In this document: piece by piece, positions 8,956-18,133 of the stretch
Numbering within the stretch: the stretch's first letter is position 1
Layout of the letters: each line of letters starts with the position of its first letter
Assembly (NCBI GenBank): GCA_014859895.1
Contig: JACZKS010000025.1
Location: forward strand, 49,771 to 113,770
DNA from: Rhodospirillales bacterium
GTDB lineage: Bacteria > Pseudomonadota > Alphaproteobacteria > Rhodospirillales > Shumkoniaceae
DNA length: 64,000 nucleotides
Reading direction: 5' to 3'
The notes under the pieces: model-generated
The model's input: the letters and a program-made list of their open reading frames with translations, nothing else
Database searches by the model: none
Told to the model about the DNA's origin: nothing
Program-made: the position numbers and the translations under genes

Positions 8956-9010
8956 GGGAGGGGAAGGGGCGCGTCACGACCCCTCCGTGCCTTCGCGCAT
9001 GATGGATATG

Positions 9011-9036
9011 TGATATATCAATAATCATCCAATGAT
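9011..9036 (+). promoter_or_regulatory. Operator upstream of TRAP genes (GntR candidate site)
   Basis: The perfect palindrome TGATATATCA (9011-9020) is followed after three bases by ATCAT-CCA-ATGAT (9024-9036). The same two-part 26-base arrangement recurs at 14615-14640, ahead of the sugar isomerase gene, and both copies run on into TTTTGCC-like sequence. It lies 112 bp before the TRAP binding-protein gene. The GntR/FCD regulator encoded at 12654 is the obvious candidate to bind it, since FCD-type GntR proteins use short AT-rich palindromes. Confidence 0.6.
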
Positions 9037-9147
9037 ATTTTTTGCCTTGAAGGCGGGCCTTGGGGGTGGCATGATCCGAGGGTACCGGGTGCATACCCGG
9101 ACACAGGGACGGTTATTGGATCGACCACGAATCCGAGGAGAGAGAGA

Positions 9148-10164
9148 ATGAAAGCGAGAGATGTGCTGCGGCGCGGTCTGTCCGCGGCTGCTGCCGCGAT
9201 GTTTTTTGCACCCGTCGCCATGACGGCCCAGCCTGCCGCCGCCGAGAAGATGGTCGTTCGCATTTCGACCCCGGCGGTTCCTGGCGACTGGCACGCCGAG
9301 CAGCTTGGCGTTTTCAAGGAGTATGTGGAGCGCTCGCTGCCCGGCCAGTTCGACGTTCAGATCTTCATGAACGCCACGCTGTTCCAGCAGGGCACCGAGC
9401 CGGCACAGATGATGCGCGGCAACCTGGACATGGCGATGATCTCTGCCCAGGACATCGCCAAGCAGCTTCCCGAGTATTCGATCTTCACCTCCGGCTATCT
9501 CATTCGCGATCCCGAGCACCAGCAGGCGGTGTTCTATGGCGACGTCGGCAAGGAGTATTTCAAGGCGGTCTCCGACAAGATGGAGGTCACCATTCTGGCG
9601 GTCGCCTATCTCGGCACCCGTCAGCTCAACCTGCGCGACGTGCGCGATGTCAAGACCCCGGCTGACCTCAAGGGCGTCAAGCTGCGCATGCCCGGGTCCA
9701 AGGACTGGCTGTTCCTCGGCGAGGCGCTGGGGGCCAATCCGACGCCGGTGGCCTTCAACGAGATTTACCTGGCGCTCAAGACCGGCACTATCGACGGCCA
9801 GGACAATCCGCTGCCGACCGACCAGAAAGCCAAATTCTACGAGGTCAGCAAACAGATCGTGCTGACCAACCACTTGGTGGACGGCGTATTCCTGGCCATC
9901 GCCAACAAGACCTGGAGCAAGTTCAACGACGAACAGAAACAGGTCTTCACGGAGGCGTCGCGCATCGCCGCGGCCTTCAACAACAACAACCGCATCCGCG
10001 ATGAAGCCAAGCTGGTCGACTTCTTCAAGTCGCAGGGCATGACCATCACCGTTCCCGACCGCGAGGCCTTCCGCAAGCACGTCCAGAAAATGTATCTCGA
10101 CTCGGAGTTCTCGAAGACGTGGCCAGCCGGAATTCTGGATCGCATCAACGCGGCCGGAAAATAG
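9148..10164 (+). CDS. TRAP transporter substrate-binding protein (DctP family)
   Basis: A 338-residue periplasmic binding protein. A strong GAGGAGAGAGA ribosome site precedes ATG 9148, and the signal peptide ends near AQPAAAEK. Family features include the ligand-contact region GVKLRMPGSKDWLFLGEALGANPTPVAF, with the arginine that normally binds a carboxylate, followed by EIYLALKTGTIDGQDNP. DctP proteins of this type carry organic acids or sugar acids to a DctQM permease, here the next two genes. With an aldolase and two sugar kinases in the same island, a sugar acid or related carboxylate is likely; the exact ligand cannot be read from sequence. Confidence 0.93.
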   Translation: MKARDVLRRGLSAAAAAMFFAPVAMTAQPAAAEKMVVRISTPAVPGDWHAEQLGVFKEYVERSLPGQFDVQIFMNATLFQQGTEPAQMMRGNLDMAMISAQDIAKQLPEYSIFTSGYLIRDPEHQQAVFYGDVGKEYFKAVSDKMEVTILAVAYLGTRQLNLRDVRDVKTPADLKGVKLRMPGSKDWLFLGEALGANPTPVAFNEIYLALKTGTIDGQDNPLPTDQKAKFYEVSKQIVLTNHLVDGVFLAIANKTWSKFNDEQKQVFTEASRIAAAFNNNNRIRDEAKLVDFFKSQGMTITVPDREAFRKHVQKMYLDSEFSKTWPAGILDRINAAGK

Positions 10165-10189
10165 GCCCTCGACGATCGGAGGGGACGGA

Positions 10190-10669
10190 GTGGAAAAGCT
10201 TCGTCAGTCGCTAAGGACAGGCGCCGAACTCATCGGATCCTTCTGGTTCCTGGTGATGTTCGGCGCCTTTATTATCCAGGTGTTCACCCGCTACGTGCTG
10301 AACCACCCTCTCGGCTGGACGACCGAGATGTGCCTGATCGGCTTCCTGTGGTTCGCCTTTTGGGGCGGCGGGCTGATGGTTCGCGAGCGCGACCATGTGC
10401 GCTTCGACCTGTTCTACCAGATGGCTGCGCCGAAGGCGCGGCGGATCATGACGTTCATCGTCACCCTCGTCCTCGGCGGGGTCTTCGCCTATGCCCTGCC
10501 GGCCAACGTCGACTACGTAATGTTTATGGCGCACGACAGGACGTGGGTGATGGGTATTCGCTTCGACTTGGTGTTCGCCGTCTTCATCGTCTTCCTGGTC
10601 GCGGTTTGCGCGCGCAATCTATGGCGCGCCTACCGGGTCACCCGGGCGGATTGGCACGACATCCTTTGA
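10190..10669 (+). CDS. TRAP transporter small permease (DctQ family)
   Basis: A 159-residue membrane protein with four predicted helices, GTG start at 10190 after GGAGGGGACGGA. The DctQ hallmark is present: FTRYVLNHPLGWTTEMCLIGFLWFAFWGGG, with RERDHVRFD after the second helix. It links the binding protein to the large DctM subunit. It stands 25 bp after dctP and 22 bp before dctM, so the three are one operon. Confidence 0.92.
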   Translation: MEKLRQSLRTGAELIGSFWFLVMFGAFIIQVFTRYVLNHPLGWTTEMCLIGFLWFAFWGGGLMVRERDHVRFDLFYQMAAPKARRIMTFIVTLVLGGVFAYALPANVDYVMFMAHDRTWVMGIRFDLVFAVFIVFLVAVCARNLWRAYRVTRADWHDIL

Positions 10670-10691
10670 CGCGCGGGAAGGCCTGCCCCAC

Positions 10692-11984
10692 ATGAGTCTC
10701 GCCCTGATCGTCATGCTGCTCTTTCTCGCGGGCATGTGCGCCCTTGGAGCGGCCATCGGCCCGGCGATGATCGCCAGCGGCCTCGTCTATCTTATCATTT
10801 CCGGCCAGGACGTCGGGCTGGCCGCCGAAACCATCCTCAACGGCTTCTTCAACAGTTTCGTCCTGCTGGCGGTGCCGCTGTTCATCTTCGCCGCCAACGT
10901 CATGAATGCCGGGACTATCAGCGAACGGCTGCTCGACTTCTCGCTGGCGATGGTCGGACGCTTCCGCGGCGGCCTCGCTCACGTCAATATCCTGACCAGC
11001 CTCATCTTTTCGGGCATGAGTGGCAGCGCCATCGCCGATGCCGCCGGGGTCGGCAAGGTGCTCATCGACATGATGCGCGCCAAGAACCGTTATCCGCCGG
11101 GCTTCGCCGCGGCGATCACGGGGGCGTCCGCCACCATTGGCCCCATCATTCCGCCTTCCATTCCCATGGTGCTCTACGCCATGGTGTCCGACCAGTCGGT
11201 CGGCGCCCTGTTCCTGGGAGGGGTCGGACCGGGGTTGCTGATGACGACGGTCCTCATGCTGGCCGTCTGGCTGATCTCGCGCTACCGCAACTTCCCGACC
11301 GAGGCAATCATTCCGTGGCGGCGTTATCCGGGCATCATCGGGCGGGCCATTCCACCCCTGCTTATGCCGGGAATCCTTCTTGGCGGCATCTATGGCGGCG
11401 CCTTCACGCCAACCGAGGCGGCGGCCGTCGCGGCACTCTACGCGCTCATCCTGGCCGGCTTGGCCTATAGGGTCATCGGAGCCCGCACGATGTTCGCGAT
11501 CCTGGTCGACACGGTGCGCTCCAGCGCGGTCATCGCCCTGATCATCGCCGGCGCCTTTCTGTTCAATTACATCGTCGCCACCGAGCAGATCCCCAACGCC
11601 ATCGCCGCCTGGCTGTCGGGATTCAGCCTGTCGCCCACGGTCTTTCTGATGATGGTCAGCCTTCTCTTCCTCGCCTTCGGATGTTTTCTCGACGCCACCA
11701 CCATGCTGCTGGTGCTGGTGCCGATCATCCTGCCTTCGATGAAGGCGATGGGTATCGACCTCGTGCATTTCGGGGTCGTCGTCGTGGTCAATATGATGAT
11801 CGGGCTGATCACCCCGCCTTACGGGGTGTTGCTGTTCGTCATCAACAGCCTGACCGGCATCGAACTGGCCAGCATCATCCGCGAGATGTGGCCGTTCATC
11901 GGCATTCTGCTGGGGGCGTTGCTGCTGATGATCCTGATCCCCGACATCGTGCTGTGGCTGCCGCACACGCTAGGCTACTCGTAA
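10692..11984 (+). CDS. TRAP transporter large permease (DctM family)
   Basis: A 430-residue polytopic protein with about twelve helices, the catalytic subunit that moves substrate with Na+ or H+. Typical DctM features include FIFAANVMNAGTISERLLDF, the conserved FSGMSGSAIADAAGVG stretch and GASATIGPIIPPSIPMVLYA, and ITPPYGVLLFVI near the C-terminus. Length and motifs are complete. The gene ends 20 bp from the convergent GntR regulator. Confidence 0.94.
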   Translation: MSLALIVMLLFLAGMCALGAAIGPAMIASGLVYLIISGQDVGLAAETILNGFFNSFVLLAVPLFIFAANVMNAGTISERLLDFSLAMVGRFRGGLAHVNILTSLIFSGMSGSAIADAAGVGKVLIDMMRAKNRYPPGFAAAITGASATIGPIIPPSIPMVLYAMVSDQSVGALFLGGVGPGLLMTTVLMLAVWLISRYRNFPTEAIIPWRRYPGIIGRAIPPLLMPGILLGGIYGGAFTPTEAAAVAALYALILAGLAYRVIGARTMFAILVDTVRSSAVIALIIAGAFLFNYIVATEQIPNAIAAWLSGFSLSPTVFLMMVSLLFLAFGCFLDATTMLLVLVPIILPSMKAMGIDLVHFGVVVVVNMMIGLITPPYGVLLFVINSLTGIELASIIREMWPFIGILLGALLLMILIPDIVLWLPHTLGYS

Positions 11985-12003
11985 GGAGTAGTCGGCCGAC
12001 CGC

Positions 12004-12654
12004 CTAGAAGCCGAGGGCGCGGCGCATCGCCGTCGACAGATGGTTTTCCATGGCCGCGGCCGCGGCCGGCGGATCGCGGCGTTTGATCGCTTCGATCACG
12101 GCCAAGTGCTCCGCCATCGCGTGATTGAAGGTCCCCGGAGTCAGCAGGGTCAGCTTGCCGTGCGCCAGGCGGATCAGCTTGATGCGGTCGTTGTTGATGC
12201 GGTGGATCTTGAGGATGATGGCGTTGCCCAGGGCTTCGACCATGCAGTCGTGAAGCCGCCAGTCGACGTCCTGGGCCTCGGTGAGCAGGGTCTCGCTGAG
12301 GCCGTTCTTCCCGGCCTCGGCGACGACGCGCCGATGCGCTTCCTCCAGTTCACCGATCTCGGCGTCGGTGACCGTCTCGGCATATTTGGAGGCGGCTTCC
12401 TTTTCGATGAGGATGCGCAACTGGTAGGTGTCGCGGATCAGTCTCAGGCTCGCCTCGATCACCTGGATACCGCGCTGCGCCACGATCTGGACCAGGCCCT
12501 CGACCTCGAGGCGTTGAAGGGCCTCGCGCATGGGGCCCAGCGGAATGCCCGTCAGCTTGACCAGTTCGCGCTGCGAGACGAATTGGCCGGGCCGGACGTC
12601 GCCGGCAAATAGCAGCTCCTTGAATTTCAGGTAGGCGCTTTCACTGAGCTTCAT
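12004..12654 (-). CDS. GntR-family regulator, FCD type
   Basis: A 216-residue regulator. An N-terminal winged helix (residues about 5-75, QFVSQRELVKLTGIPLGPMREALQRLEVEGLVQIV) is followed by an all-helical FCD ligand domain. That domain contains DWRLHDCMVEALGN and HLAVIEAIKRRDPPAAAAAMENHL; its Asp/His residues normally hold a metal and a carboxylate effector. ATG 12654 overlaps the stop of the PfkB kinase by ATGA, so the two are co-translated. It most likely controls the TRAP and catabolic genes through the duplicated operators at 9011 and 14615. Confidence 0.9.
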   Translation of the reverse strand: MKLSESAYLKFKELLFAGDVRPGQFVSQRELVKLTGIPLGPMREALQRLEVEGLVQIVAQRGIQVIEASLRLIRDTYQLRILIEKEAASKYAETVTDAEIGELEEAHRRVVAEAGKNGLSETLLTEAQDVDWRLHDCMVEALGNAIILKIHRINNDRIKLIRLAHGKLTLLTPGTFNHAMAEHLAVIEAIKRRDPPAAAAAMENHLSTAMRRALGF

Positions 12655-13595
12655 GACGGCATCCTGGGCCTTGATGTCGCCCGGCAGACGGGTGGAGCCC
12701 CGGAAAGATGGGTCGCGATGTCGGCGGCGTCGGCCATGGCGGTTTGAGCGCCGGCCCGGGTACAAGCCAGGGCGCCGGCGGTGCCCGCCCGGCGCAACGC
12801 TTCGGTGAAGGCCAATCCGGCATCCAGCGAGGCGGCCAGAACGCCGCAGAAGGCATCGCCGGCCCCGGTCGTATCGATCGGCGAGACTTTGAGGGGAGGC
12901 ACGTCCCATTCATCGTCGCCGACGCAGGCGAACGCGCCCTTGGCCCCAAGGGTGACGACAGTCGTCATCTTGAATCCCCGGGCCAGGCTGCGCACCGCGC
13001 GGATCGGATCGGTTTCGGGAACTCCGGCCGCCTCGGCGACCACCATCGCCTCGGTCTGGTTGACGATCAGGACATCGACGAATTCCAGCACCGAGGGCGG
13101 CACCGGCGCGGCCGGCGCGACGTTGAGAAGGACGCGCGCCCCCGCCTGTTTGGCCCGGGCGATCAACGTCCAGTTCTCGGCAGCCGGCACCTCCATCTGC
13201 AGGACGAGAACCGTTTTGGGGGTCAGCCAGTCGTCCGGCACCTGGGCGGCTCGCGCTTCCAGGTTGGCGCCGGCGGCGACGGCGATTTGGTTTTCGCCGG
13301 CGGCATCCACGGCAATGGCGGCGCATCCCGTCCGCTGCTCGCAACGGAGCACGCCTTCGGTGTCGACTCCGGCACCGGACAGCGAAGACAGCAGGACACG
13401 GCCGAATTCATCGTCGCCAATACACCCCGCCATGCGGGTGGGGGCGCCAGCCCGCGCCGCGGCATAGGCCTGGTTGGCGCCCTTGCCGCCGGCAACGACG
13501 GAATAGGCGGGGGCCAAGACGGTTTCCCCAGGGCGTGGCAGGGAGGGGACCGGAAAAACCAAGTCAGCATTGAGGGAACCAAAAACGACGATCAT
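12651..13595 (-). CDS. PfkB-family sugar kinase (ribokinase-like)
   Basis: A 314-residue kinase. It opens MIVVFGSLNADLVF and has the PfkB N-terminal signature VVAGGKGANQAYAAARAG. The C-terminal signature DTTGAGDAFCG contains the catalytic aspartate and the anion hole. The overall form is ribokinase-like, including the NADL stretch that contacts sugar. It transfers phosphate from ATP to a sugar or keto-deoxy sugar. It follows the DapA-like aldolase gene by 20 bp and overlaps the GntR gene by 4 bp, so the three form an operon read leftward. A 2-keto-3-deoxy sugar acid or a pentose is the most plausible substrate. Confidence 0.9.
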   Translation of the reverse strand: MIVVFGSLNADLVFPVPSLPRPGETVLAPAYSVVAGGKGANQAYAAARAGAPTRMAGCIGDDEFGRVLLSSLSGAGVDTEGVLRCEQRTGCAAIAVDAAGENQIAVAAGANLEARAAQVPDDWLTPKTVLVLQMEVPAAENWTLIARAKQAGARVLLNVAPAAPVPPSVLEFVDVLIVNQTEAMVVAEAAGVPETDPIRAVRSLARGFKMTTVVTLGAKGAFACVGDDEWDVPPLKVSPIDTTGAGDAFCGVLAASLDAGLAFTEALRRAGTAGALACTRAGAQTAMADAADIATHLSGAPPVCRATSRPRMPS

Positions 13596-13615
13596 GCGCC
13601 CATTATCCAGATCCT

Positions 13616-14533
13616 TCAGGTTCCCGTTGTGATGTCCGCGTCTTTCTCGTTCAGGATGCGCTCGAAGGCCATCACCAACGACCGCTCGGATTCCGCCGGA
13701 AGCGCCACCAGAGGCGCCCGCATATTGCGCCAACTCGGCTGTTCCCGCAAGGTTGCGGCCAGGACCTTGAGGGCCGGAATGATCGGATATTTGCTCACTT
13801 CCTCGACCAGTCGGCTGACCCTCGACAATGTCGCCGCACTGGAGCGGTTATCGTAAAGCTGGCGAAGCAGGCCGGGGATGACGTTGGCCATTCCCGAGAT
13901 GTTGCCGGCACCGCCGGCCGCCACCAGTTTGGGGACCCAGGTCTCCCAGCCGCTGAAGACGGCGAGAGAGGGAAACTGCCGCAGAAGTGCCGCCACATAG
14001 GGCCAGTCGCCCGAACTGTCTTTCACGCCGGCGATGGCATGGGGGTAGGCGGCGATCAGGCGTTCGATGGCCCGTTCGCGCACCCACACCCCGGTCACCG
14101 CCGGGAAATTGTAAATGATGACGCGAAGGGCGGGGTCGCCGACGCCCTCGATCAGGGCGGCATAAAAGGCGACGACCCCGTCGTCGCCGATGTCCTTGAA
14201 GAAGAACGGCGGCATGACCAGAACGGTCTTGCAGCCTAATCCGGTGGCATGACGCGTCAGTCGCACCGCGTCGGGGATGGCGGCGCACCCTGTTCCCGGC
14301 AGCACGCGGTGGGGCGCGACACCGGAGGTAAGAACGGCCTCCAGCCCGGCTTGGCGCTCGTCCGTGGTCAGGGCAGGGCCTTCACCTGTGGTGCCGAACA
14401 GGCTGACCCCGTGGCACCCTTCGTCCAGGAGCGAACGGCAATGGGCGGCGAGGCGGTTCATATCGCAGGACAGATCGTCTTGCATCGGCGTCATCACCGC
14501 CGCGTAGATGCCCTGAAGGTGGTCTGTCGTCAT
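13616..14533 (-). CDS. Dihydrodipicolinate synthase-family aldolase/lyase
   Basis: A 305-residue class I aldolase of the DapA/NanA superfamily. The start is ATG 14533 (MTTDHLQGIYAAVMTPM). Visible family features are GTTGEGPALT (phosphate or carboxylate loop), IYNFPAVTG with the catalytic tyrosine, and AGVKDSSGDW with the Schiff-base lysine. Members cleave or form pyruvate-derived keto acids such as 2-keto-3-deoxygluconate or N-acetylneuraminate. The sugar kinases and TRAP importer around it favour a catabolic keto-deoxy sugar acid enzyme over lysine biosynthesis. Confidence 0.88.
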   Translation of the reverse strand: MTTDHLQGIYAAVMTPMQDDLSCDMNRLAAHCRSLLDEGCHGVSLFGTTGEGPALTTDERQAGLEAVLTSGVAPHRVLPGTGCAAIPDAVRLTRHATGLGCKTVLVMPPFFFKDIGDDGVVAFYAALIEGVGDPALRVIIYNFPAVTGVWVRERAIERLIAAYPHAIAGVKDSSGDWPYVAALLRQFPSLAVFSGWETWVPKLVAAGGAGNISGMANVIPGLLRQLYDNRSSAATLSRVSRLVEEVSKYPIIPALKVLAATLREQPSWRNMRAPLVALPAESERSLVMAFERILNEKDADITTGT

Positions 14534-14614
14534 TCGCGTTCCTGTGTGTTCAAAGGGGTGTGCGAGAAGTGAAAAACGACCGCGCACGGCCGTTCAAAGA
14601 GCAATAAATATATA

Positions 14615-14640
14615 TGATATATCAGTGATTATGCAATGAT
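14615..14640 (+). promoter_or_regulatory. Second copy of the GntR-candidate operator
   Basis: TGATATATCA (14615-14624) is followed by ATTAT-GCA-ATGAT (14628-14640). This is the same two-part site as at 9011-9036, in the same orientation, length and spacing. It lies in the 200-bp divergent region between the aldolase (start 14533) and the isomerase (start 14734). One bound regulator could therefore control both transcripts as well as the TRAP operon. Confidence 0.6.
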
Positions 14641-14733
14641 TGTTTTGCCGTTGCGCGCTCCTTTCGTGGATGGCATCATGGTTATCCAAAGCGGTCGACG
14701 GGGTCACATCGGACGGGCGGAGGAGCACGGAGC

Positions 14734-16251
14734 ATGAGCGGCAAGATCGCCATTTTTTGGCCGGGGGACTATCGCAAAACACCGAATGCGCAAGCCCTGC
14801 CGCACATCACGGAAGCGACGGTTCAACTCGAAAGGGCGCTGGCAAAACTGGGCCGTTCGTCCTATCGGGTAGATGGCTATCTGACCAAGCCGCACGAGGC
14901 CATCGAGAAGCTTGGTCCCATCGACGATCCGTTGATCGGCGTTTACGTCCACTGGGTCTACGGCCCACACACGACGGATGGCGTCGTCGGCAAGGACAAC
15001 CCGCTGCTGCTGGCCAGCAATTTTTCCGGCACCTGGCCCGGCCTGGTCGGCCTGCTCAACACCGGAGCCTGCCTGGAAAGCGTCGGCCGGCGGTTCAGCC
15101 GGGCGTGGACCGATGCCGACGATTGGACGGCGGACGCCGGTTTCATGTCGCGACTGGATGAATGGTGCTCGACCGGTCGCATCGCCTACCCCGAAGACGA
15201 GATCCGCTATCACGCCGCCATTTCGCCGGAGGCTGCGGCCCTGGCCGGCGGTGTCGCCGCCGCCATCCGCCGTCGCCGCGTGCTTGCCCTCATGCTGGGC
15301 GACACCTCGATGGGCATGATCAACGGCTATTTCGGACCGCGTCTCCTGAACCGGATCGGCTTCGCCGAGCACAAGGTGGACCAGGCCTGGATCATTGAGC
15401 GCGGCCGCGCCGTCGATCCCAAGCGAATCGAGGCGGCTTACGCCTTCGTGAAAGCCAAGGGCATCACCTTCCACTACGGCGGCAAGGGGGCCGAGGATTT
15501 CGACGAAGCGGCCACCAAGGAACAGCTTCGCGACTACCTGGCGGTGCTCGACCTGGTCGACGAATTCAAGGCCGACTGCGTGGGCTGGCAGTACCAGCTT
15601 GGCCTGATCGGGCTGAGGCCGCCGTCGGATTTTGCCGAGGGGTTGCTGAACTCAGCCTGCCGCCCCGAAAGCAACGGCGACACCATTGTCGATTCGACGG
15701 AAGCCGACCAGGGCAACCTAGTGCCCATGGAACTGATGAAGCGGCTTCTGAAGGCCAAGGATCTGCATCAGGCGGTATTCTTCCACGACATCCGCTGGGG
15801 CGGCGAACATGACGGACGCTTCGTTTGGGTCCTGCTGAATTCGGGTTCCAGTGGCGCCTACGCCTTCAACCACGACCCGGACACCCTCAAGGGCGTTCAC
15901 TCGTACCGCCAGCCGGCCGGCTATTTCCCGGTACCGGGAGGAACCTTCAGCGGCGTCAGCCTGCCGGGCAAGGTGACATGGTCCCGGGCCTATCTCAGGG
16001 GTGGTGATCTGTGGATGGACGTCGGCCGCGGTGAGGTAGTCGAACTGCCCGAGGCCAAGCGCGAGAAATGGTGGAAGGGCACCACGCGCGAATGGCCGTT
16101 GATGGCGACCGACCTGGGGATATCGCGCGATACCCTGATGGCCCACTATTTCAGCAACCACGTGGCCGTCGCCTATGGCGACATCTTCGGGGAGATGGTG
16201 GCGCTCAGCCAGGAGCTGGGCTTCAAGGTGCGTATCCTCGGGGGAGCCTGA
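14734..16251 (+). CDS. L-fucose isomerase-like sugar isomerase
   Basis: A 505-residue protein after a GGAGGAG site. The N-terminal [19 protein letters not shown] and the middle region [23 protein letters not shown] resemble the L-fucose/L-arabinose isomerase C-terminal-like superfamily, which interconverts aldoses and ketoses with a Mn2+ site of Glu, Asp and His residues. Candidate metal ligands ([30 protein letters not shown]) are visible but I cannot assign them precisely. It is followed 4 bp later by an FGGY kinase, the classical isomerase-kinase pairing for pentose or deoxyhexose catabolism. Family assignment is moderate. Confidence 0.75.
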   Translation: MSGKIAIFWPGDYRKTPNAQALPHITEATVQLERALAKLGRSSYRVDGYLTKPHEAIEKLGPIDDPLIGVYVHWVYGPHTTDGVVGKDNPLLLASNFSGTWPGLVGLLNTGACLESVGRRFSRAWTDADDWTADAGFMSRLDEWCSTGRIAYPEDEIRYHAAISPEAAALAGGVAAAIRRRRVLALMLGDTSMGMINGYFGPRLLNRIGFAEHKVDQAWIIERGRAVDPKRIEAAYAFVKAKGITFHYGGKGAEDFDEAATKEQLRDYLAVLDLVDEFKADCVGWQYQLGLIGLRPPSDFAEGLLNSACRPESNGDTIVDSTEADQGNLVPMELMKRLLKAKDLHQAVFFHDIRWGGEHDGRFVWVLLNSGSSGAYAFNHDPDTLKGVHSYRQPAGYFPVPGGTFSGVSLPGKVTWSRAYLRGGDLWMDVGRGEVVELPEAKREKWWKGTTREWPLMATDLGISRDTLMAHYFSNHVAVAYGDIFGEMVALSQELGFKVRILGGA

Positions 16252-16255
16252 TCCG

Positions 16256-17893
16256 ATGTCTTCCGTCTATGTCGGCATCGACGTCGGCACCGGCAGCGCG
16301 CGCGCCGGCATTTTCGATGGAACGGGCCGGATGCTGGGGCAGGCCAGCCGCGAGATCCGCCTGTGGCGTCCCGAGCCCGACTTCGCCGAACAGTCCTCGG
16401 ACGACATCTGGGCGGCCTGCTGCACGGCTGTGAAGAAGGCGCTGGCCGAGGCCGGCGTCAATCCCCGGGAGGTGAAAGGTGTCGGCTTCGACGCAACCTG
16501 TTCGCTGGTGGCGCTGGATGCCGAGGGTCGGCCGGTCACGGTCAGCCCGACCGGGCGCGACGAGCAGAACGTCATCGTGTGGATGGACCACCGGGCGATT
16601 CTCCAGGCCGGGCGCATCAATGCCGGCGGCCACAAGGTTCTCGACTATGTCGGCGGCACCATCTCGCCCGAGATGGAAACGCCCAAGCTTTTGTGGCTGA
16701 GAGAGCACCTTCCCGAAACCTGGCGGCGGACGTCATGCTTTTTCGACCTGCCCGACTTCCTGACCTGGCGGGCCACCGGGGTGGACGTGCGCTCGCTCTG
16801 CTCGACCGTTTGCAAGTGGACCTATCTGGGCCACGAGGACCGGTGGGACGCCGATTACTTCCGGTCGATCGGCCTTGACGATCTGGTCGAGGAAGGGTTT
16901 TCCCGCATCGGCCGCACGGTACGGCCGATGGGAGAGGCCGTCGGCCGTGGGCTGAGCGAACGGGCAGCCGGCGAACTGGGCCTGCCGCCGGGGGTGGCGG
17001 TCGGAGTGTCGATCATCGACGCCCACGCCGGCGGACTGGGCATGCTGGGGGCGCCGCTTGGCGATGCCTTGCCGGCGGCGGCCGACATGGAAAGGCGGTT
17101 GGCCCTGATCGGCGGCACGTCGAGCTGCCATATGGCGGTATCACGCGAAGCGGTGTTCGTGCCCGGCGTCTGGGGTCCCTACTATTCGGCGATGGTTCCC
17201 GGCCTGTGGCTCTCCGAAGGCGGCCAGTCGGCGACCGGGGCGCTGATCGATCACGTCATCTTTTCACATGCACGCGCCGCCGAGGTGAAGGCCGAAGCCG
17301 CAAGCTCGGGAAGTACGGTCTACACGTTGCTGAACGGCCGCCTTGACCGTCTGGCGAGAACCGCCGATTTTCCCGCCGCGCTGACCCGAGACATTCACGT
17401 CCTGCCCTATTTTCACGGCAACCGTTCGCCACGCGCCGATCCCACCCTGCGGGGGGTGGTCGCTGGGCTTCGGTTGTCCGACACCGTCGATGATCTGGCC
17501 CTGCTCTATCTTGCCACCATCCAGGCCGTCGCCCATGGCACCCGCCACATCATCGACGCCATGAATGCCAGTGGGTATGCCATCGAAACGGTGTTTGCCT
17601 GCGGTGGGGGTACCAAGAACCCGCTGTTCCTGCGCGAACATGCCGACATCACCGGATGCCGGATCGTCCTTCCCCAAGAACCTGAGGCGGTGCTCCTGGG
17701 TTCGGCCATTCTGGGGGCGGTGGCGGCCGGCGAGTTCATCTCGGTGCTGGCCGCCATGTCGGCCATGAACCGGGCGGCAGACGTGATCGTGCCGGCAACG
17801 GGTCGCGTCGCCGATTTCCACGCGGCAAAGCACCGGGTCTTCCAGCGGATGCACGCGGACTTCCTGGCCTGCCGGCAAATCATGGATGGATAG
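16256..17893 (+). CDS. FGGY-family pentulose kinase (ribulokinase-like)
   Basis: A 545-residue kinase. The N-terminus [22 protein letters not shown] is the ATP/phosphate loop of the FGGY superfamily, and [10 protein letters not shown] carries a substrate-contacting motif. [11 protein letters not shown] and [22 protein letters not shown] form the C-terminal nucleotide domain. The best fit is the D-ribulokinase/FGGY subgroup, which phosphorylates the ketose made by the upstream isomerase. The start at 16256 follows GGGGGAG and lies 4 bp after the isomerase stop. The physiological sugar is unknown. Confidence 0.9.
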   Translation: MSSVYVGIDVGTGSARAGIFDGTGRMLGQASREIRLWRPEPDFAEQSSDDIWAACCTAVKKALAEAGVNPREVKGVGFDATCSLVALDAEGRPVTVSPTGRDEQNVIVWMDHRAILQAGRINAGGHKVLDYVGGTISPEMETPKLLWLREHLPETWRRTSCFFDLPDFLTWRATGVDVRSLCSTVCKWTYLGHEDRWDADYFRSIGLDDLVEEGFSRIGRTVRPMGEAVGRGLSERAAGELGLPPGVAVGVSIIDAHAGGLGMLGAPLGDALPAAADMERRLALIGGTSSCHMAVSREAVFVPGVWGPYYSAMVPGLWLSEGGQSATGALIDHVIFSHARAAEVKAEAASSGSTVYTLLNGRLDRLARTADFPAALTRDIHVLPYFHGNRSPRADPTLRGVVAGLRLSDTVDDLALLYLATIQAVAHGTRHIIDAMNASGYAIETVFACGGGTKNPLFLREHADITGCRIVLPQEPEAVLLGSAILGAVAAGEFISVLAAMSAMNRAADVIVPATGRVADFHAAKHRVFQRMHADFLACRQIMDG

Positions 17894-17910
17894 ACAGACG
17901 CAACGACGGC

Positions 17911-18117
17911 TCAGTTGTCCCTTTCGGTGTCCCGGTTTGGCCGCTCGGCCAATTGCTCGAGTTCGGTGAGGACAAGCAGGGCCTCGTCGATGTCACGGAG
18001 ATCTCCCGATCGCGCGGTAATGACGACGTACTCCTTGGCGATCTCGACCGAGTTATGGCCATAGCGCGCGAACAAGTGGCGGGCTGCCGCCCTGATTCTT
18101 TCGGATGTCGGCTCCAT
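17911..18117 (-). CDS. Small hypothetical protein
   Basis: A 68-residue mostly helical, charged protein (MEPTSERIRAAARHLFARY at its start, GHNSVEIAKEYVVITARS in the middle). I do not recognise a family. It lies 16 bp downstream of the degenerate receiver gene on the same strand and was probably co-transcribed with it, convergent with the FGGY kinase. No membrane segment or signal peptide is visible. It could be a small partner of the receiver-like protein. Confidence 0.5.
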   Translation of the reverse strand: MEPTSERIRAAARHLFARYGHNSVEIAKEYVVITARSGDLRDIDEALLVLTELEQLAERPNRDTERDN

Positions 18118-18133
18118 ATCGACCTCGTTGCCT

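Noticed and set aside
13616..14533. Lysine biosynthesis DapA
   Set aside because: It is in a catabolic island with sugar kinases, under a GntR-type operator, so a keto-deoxy sugar aldolase is more likely.
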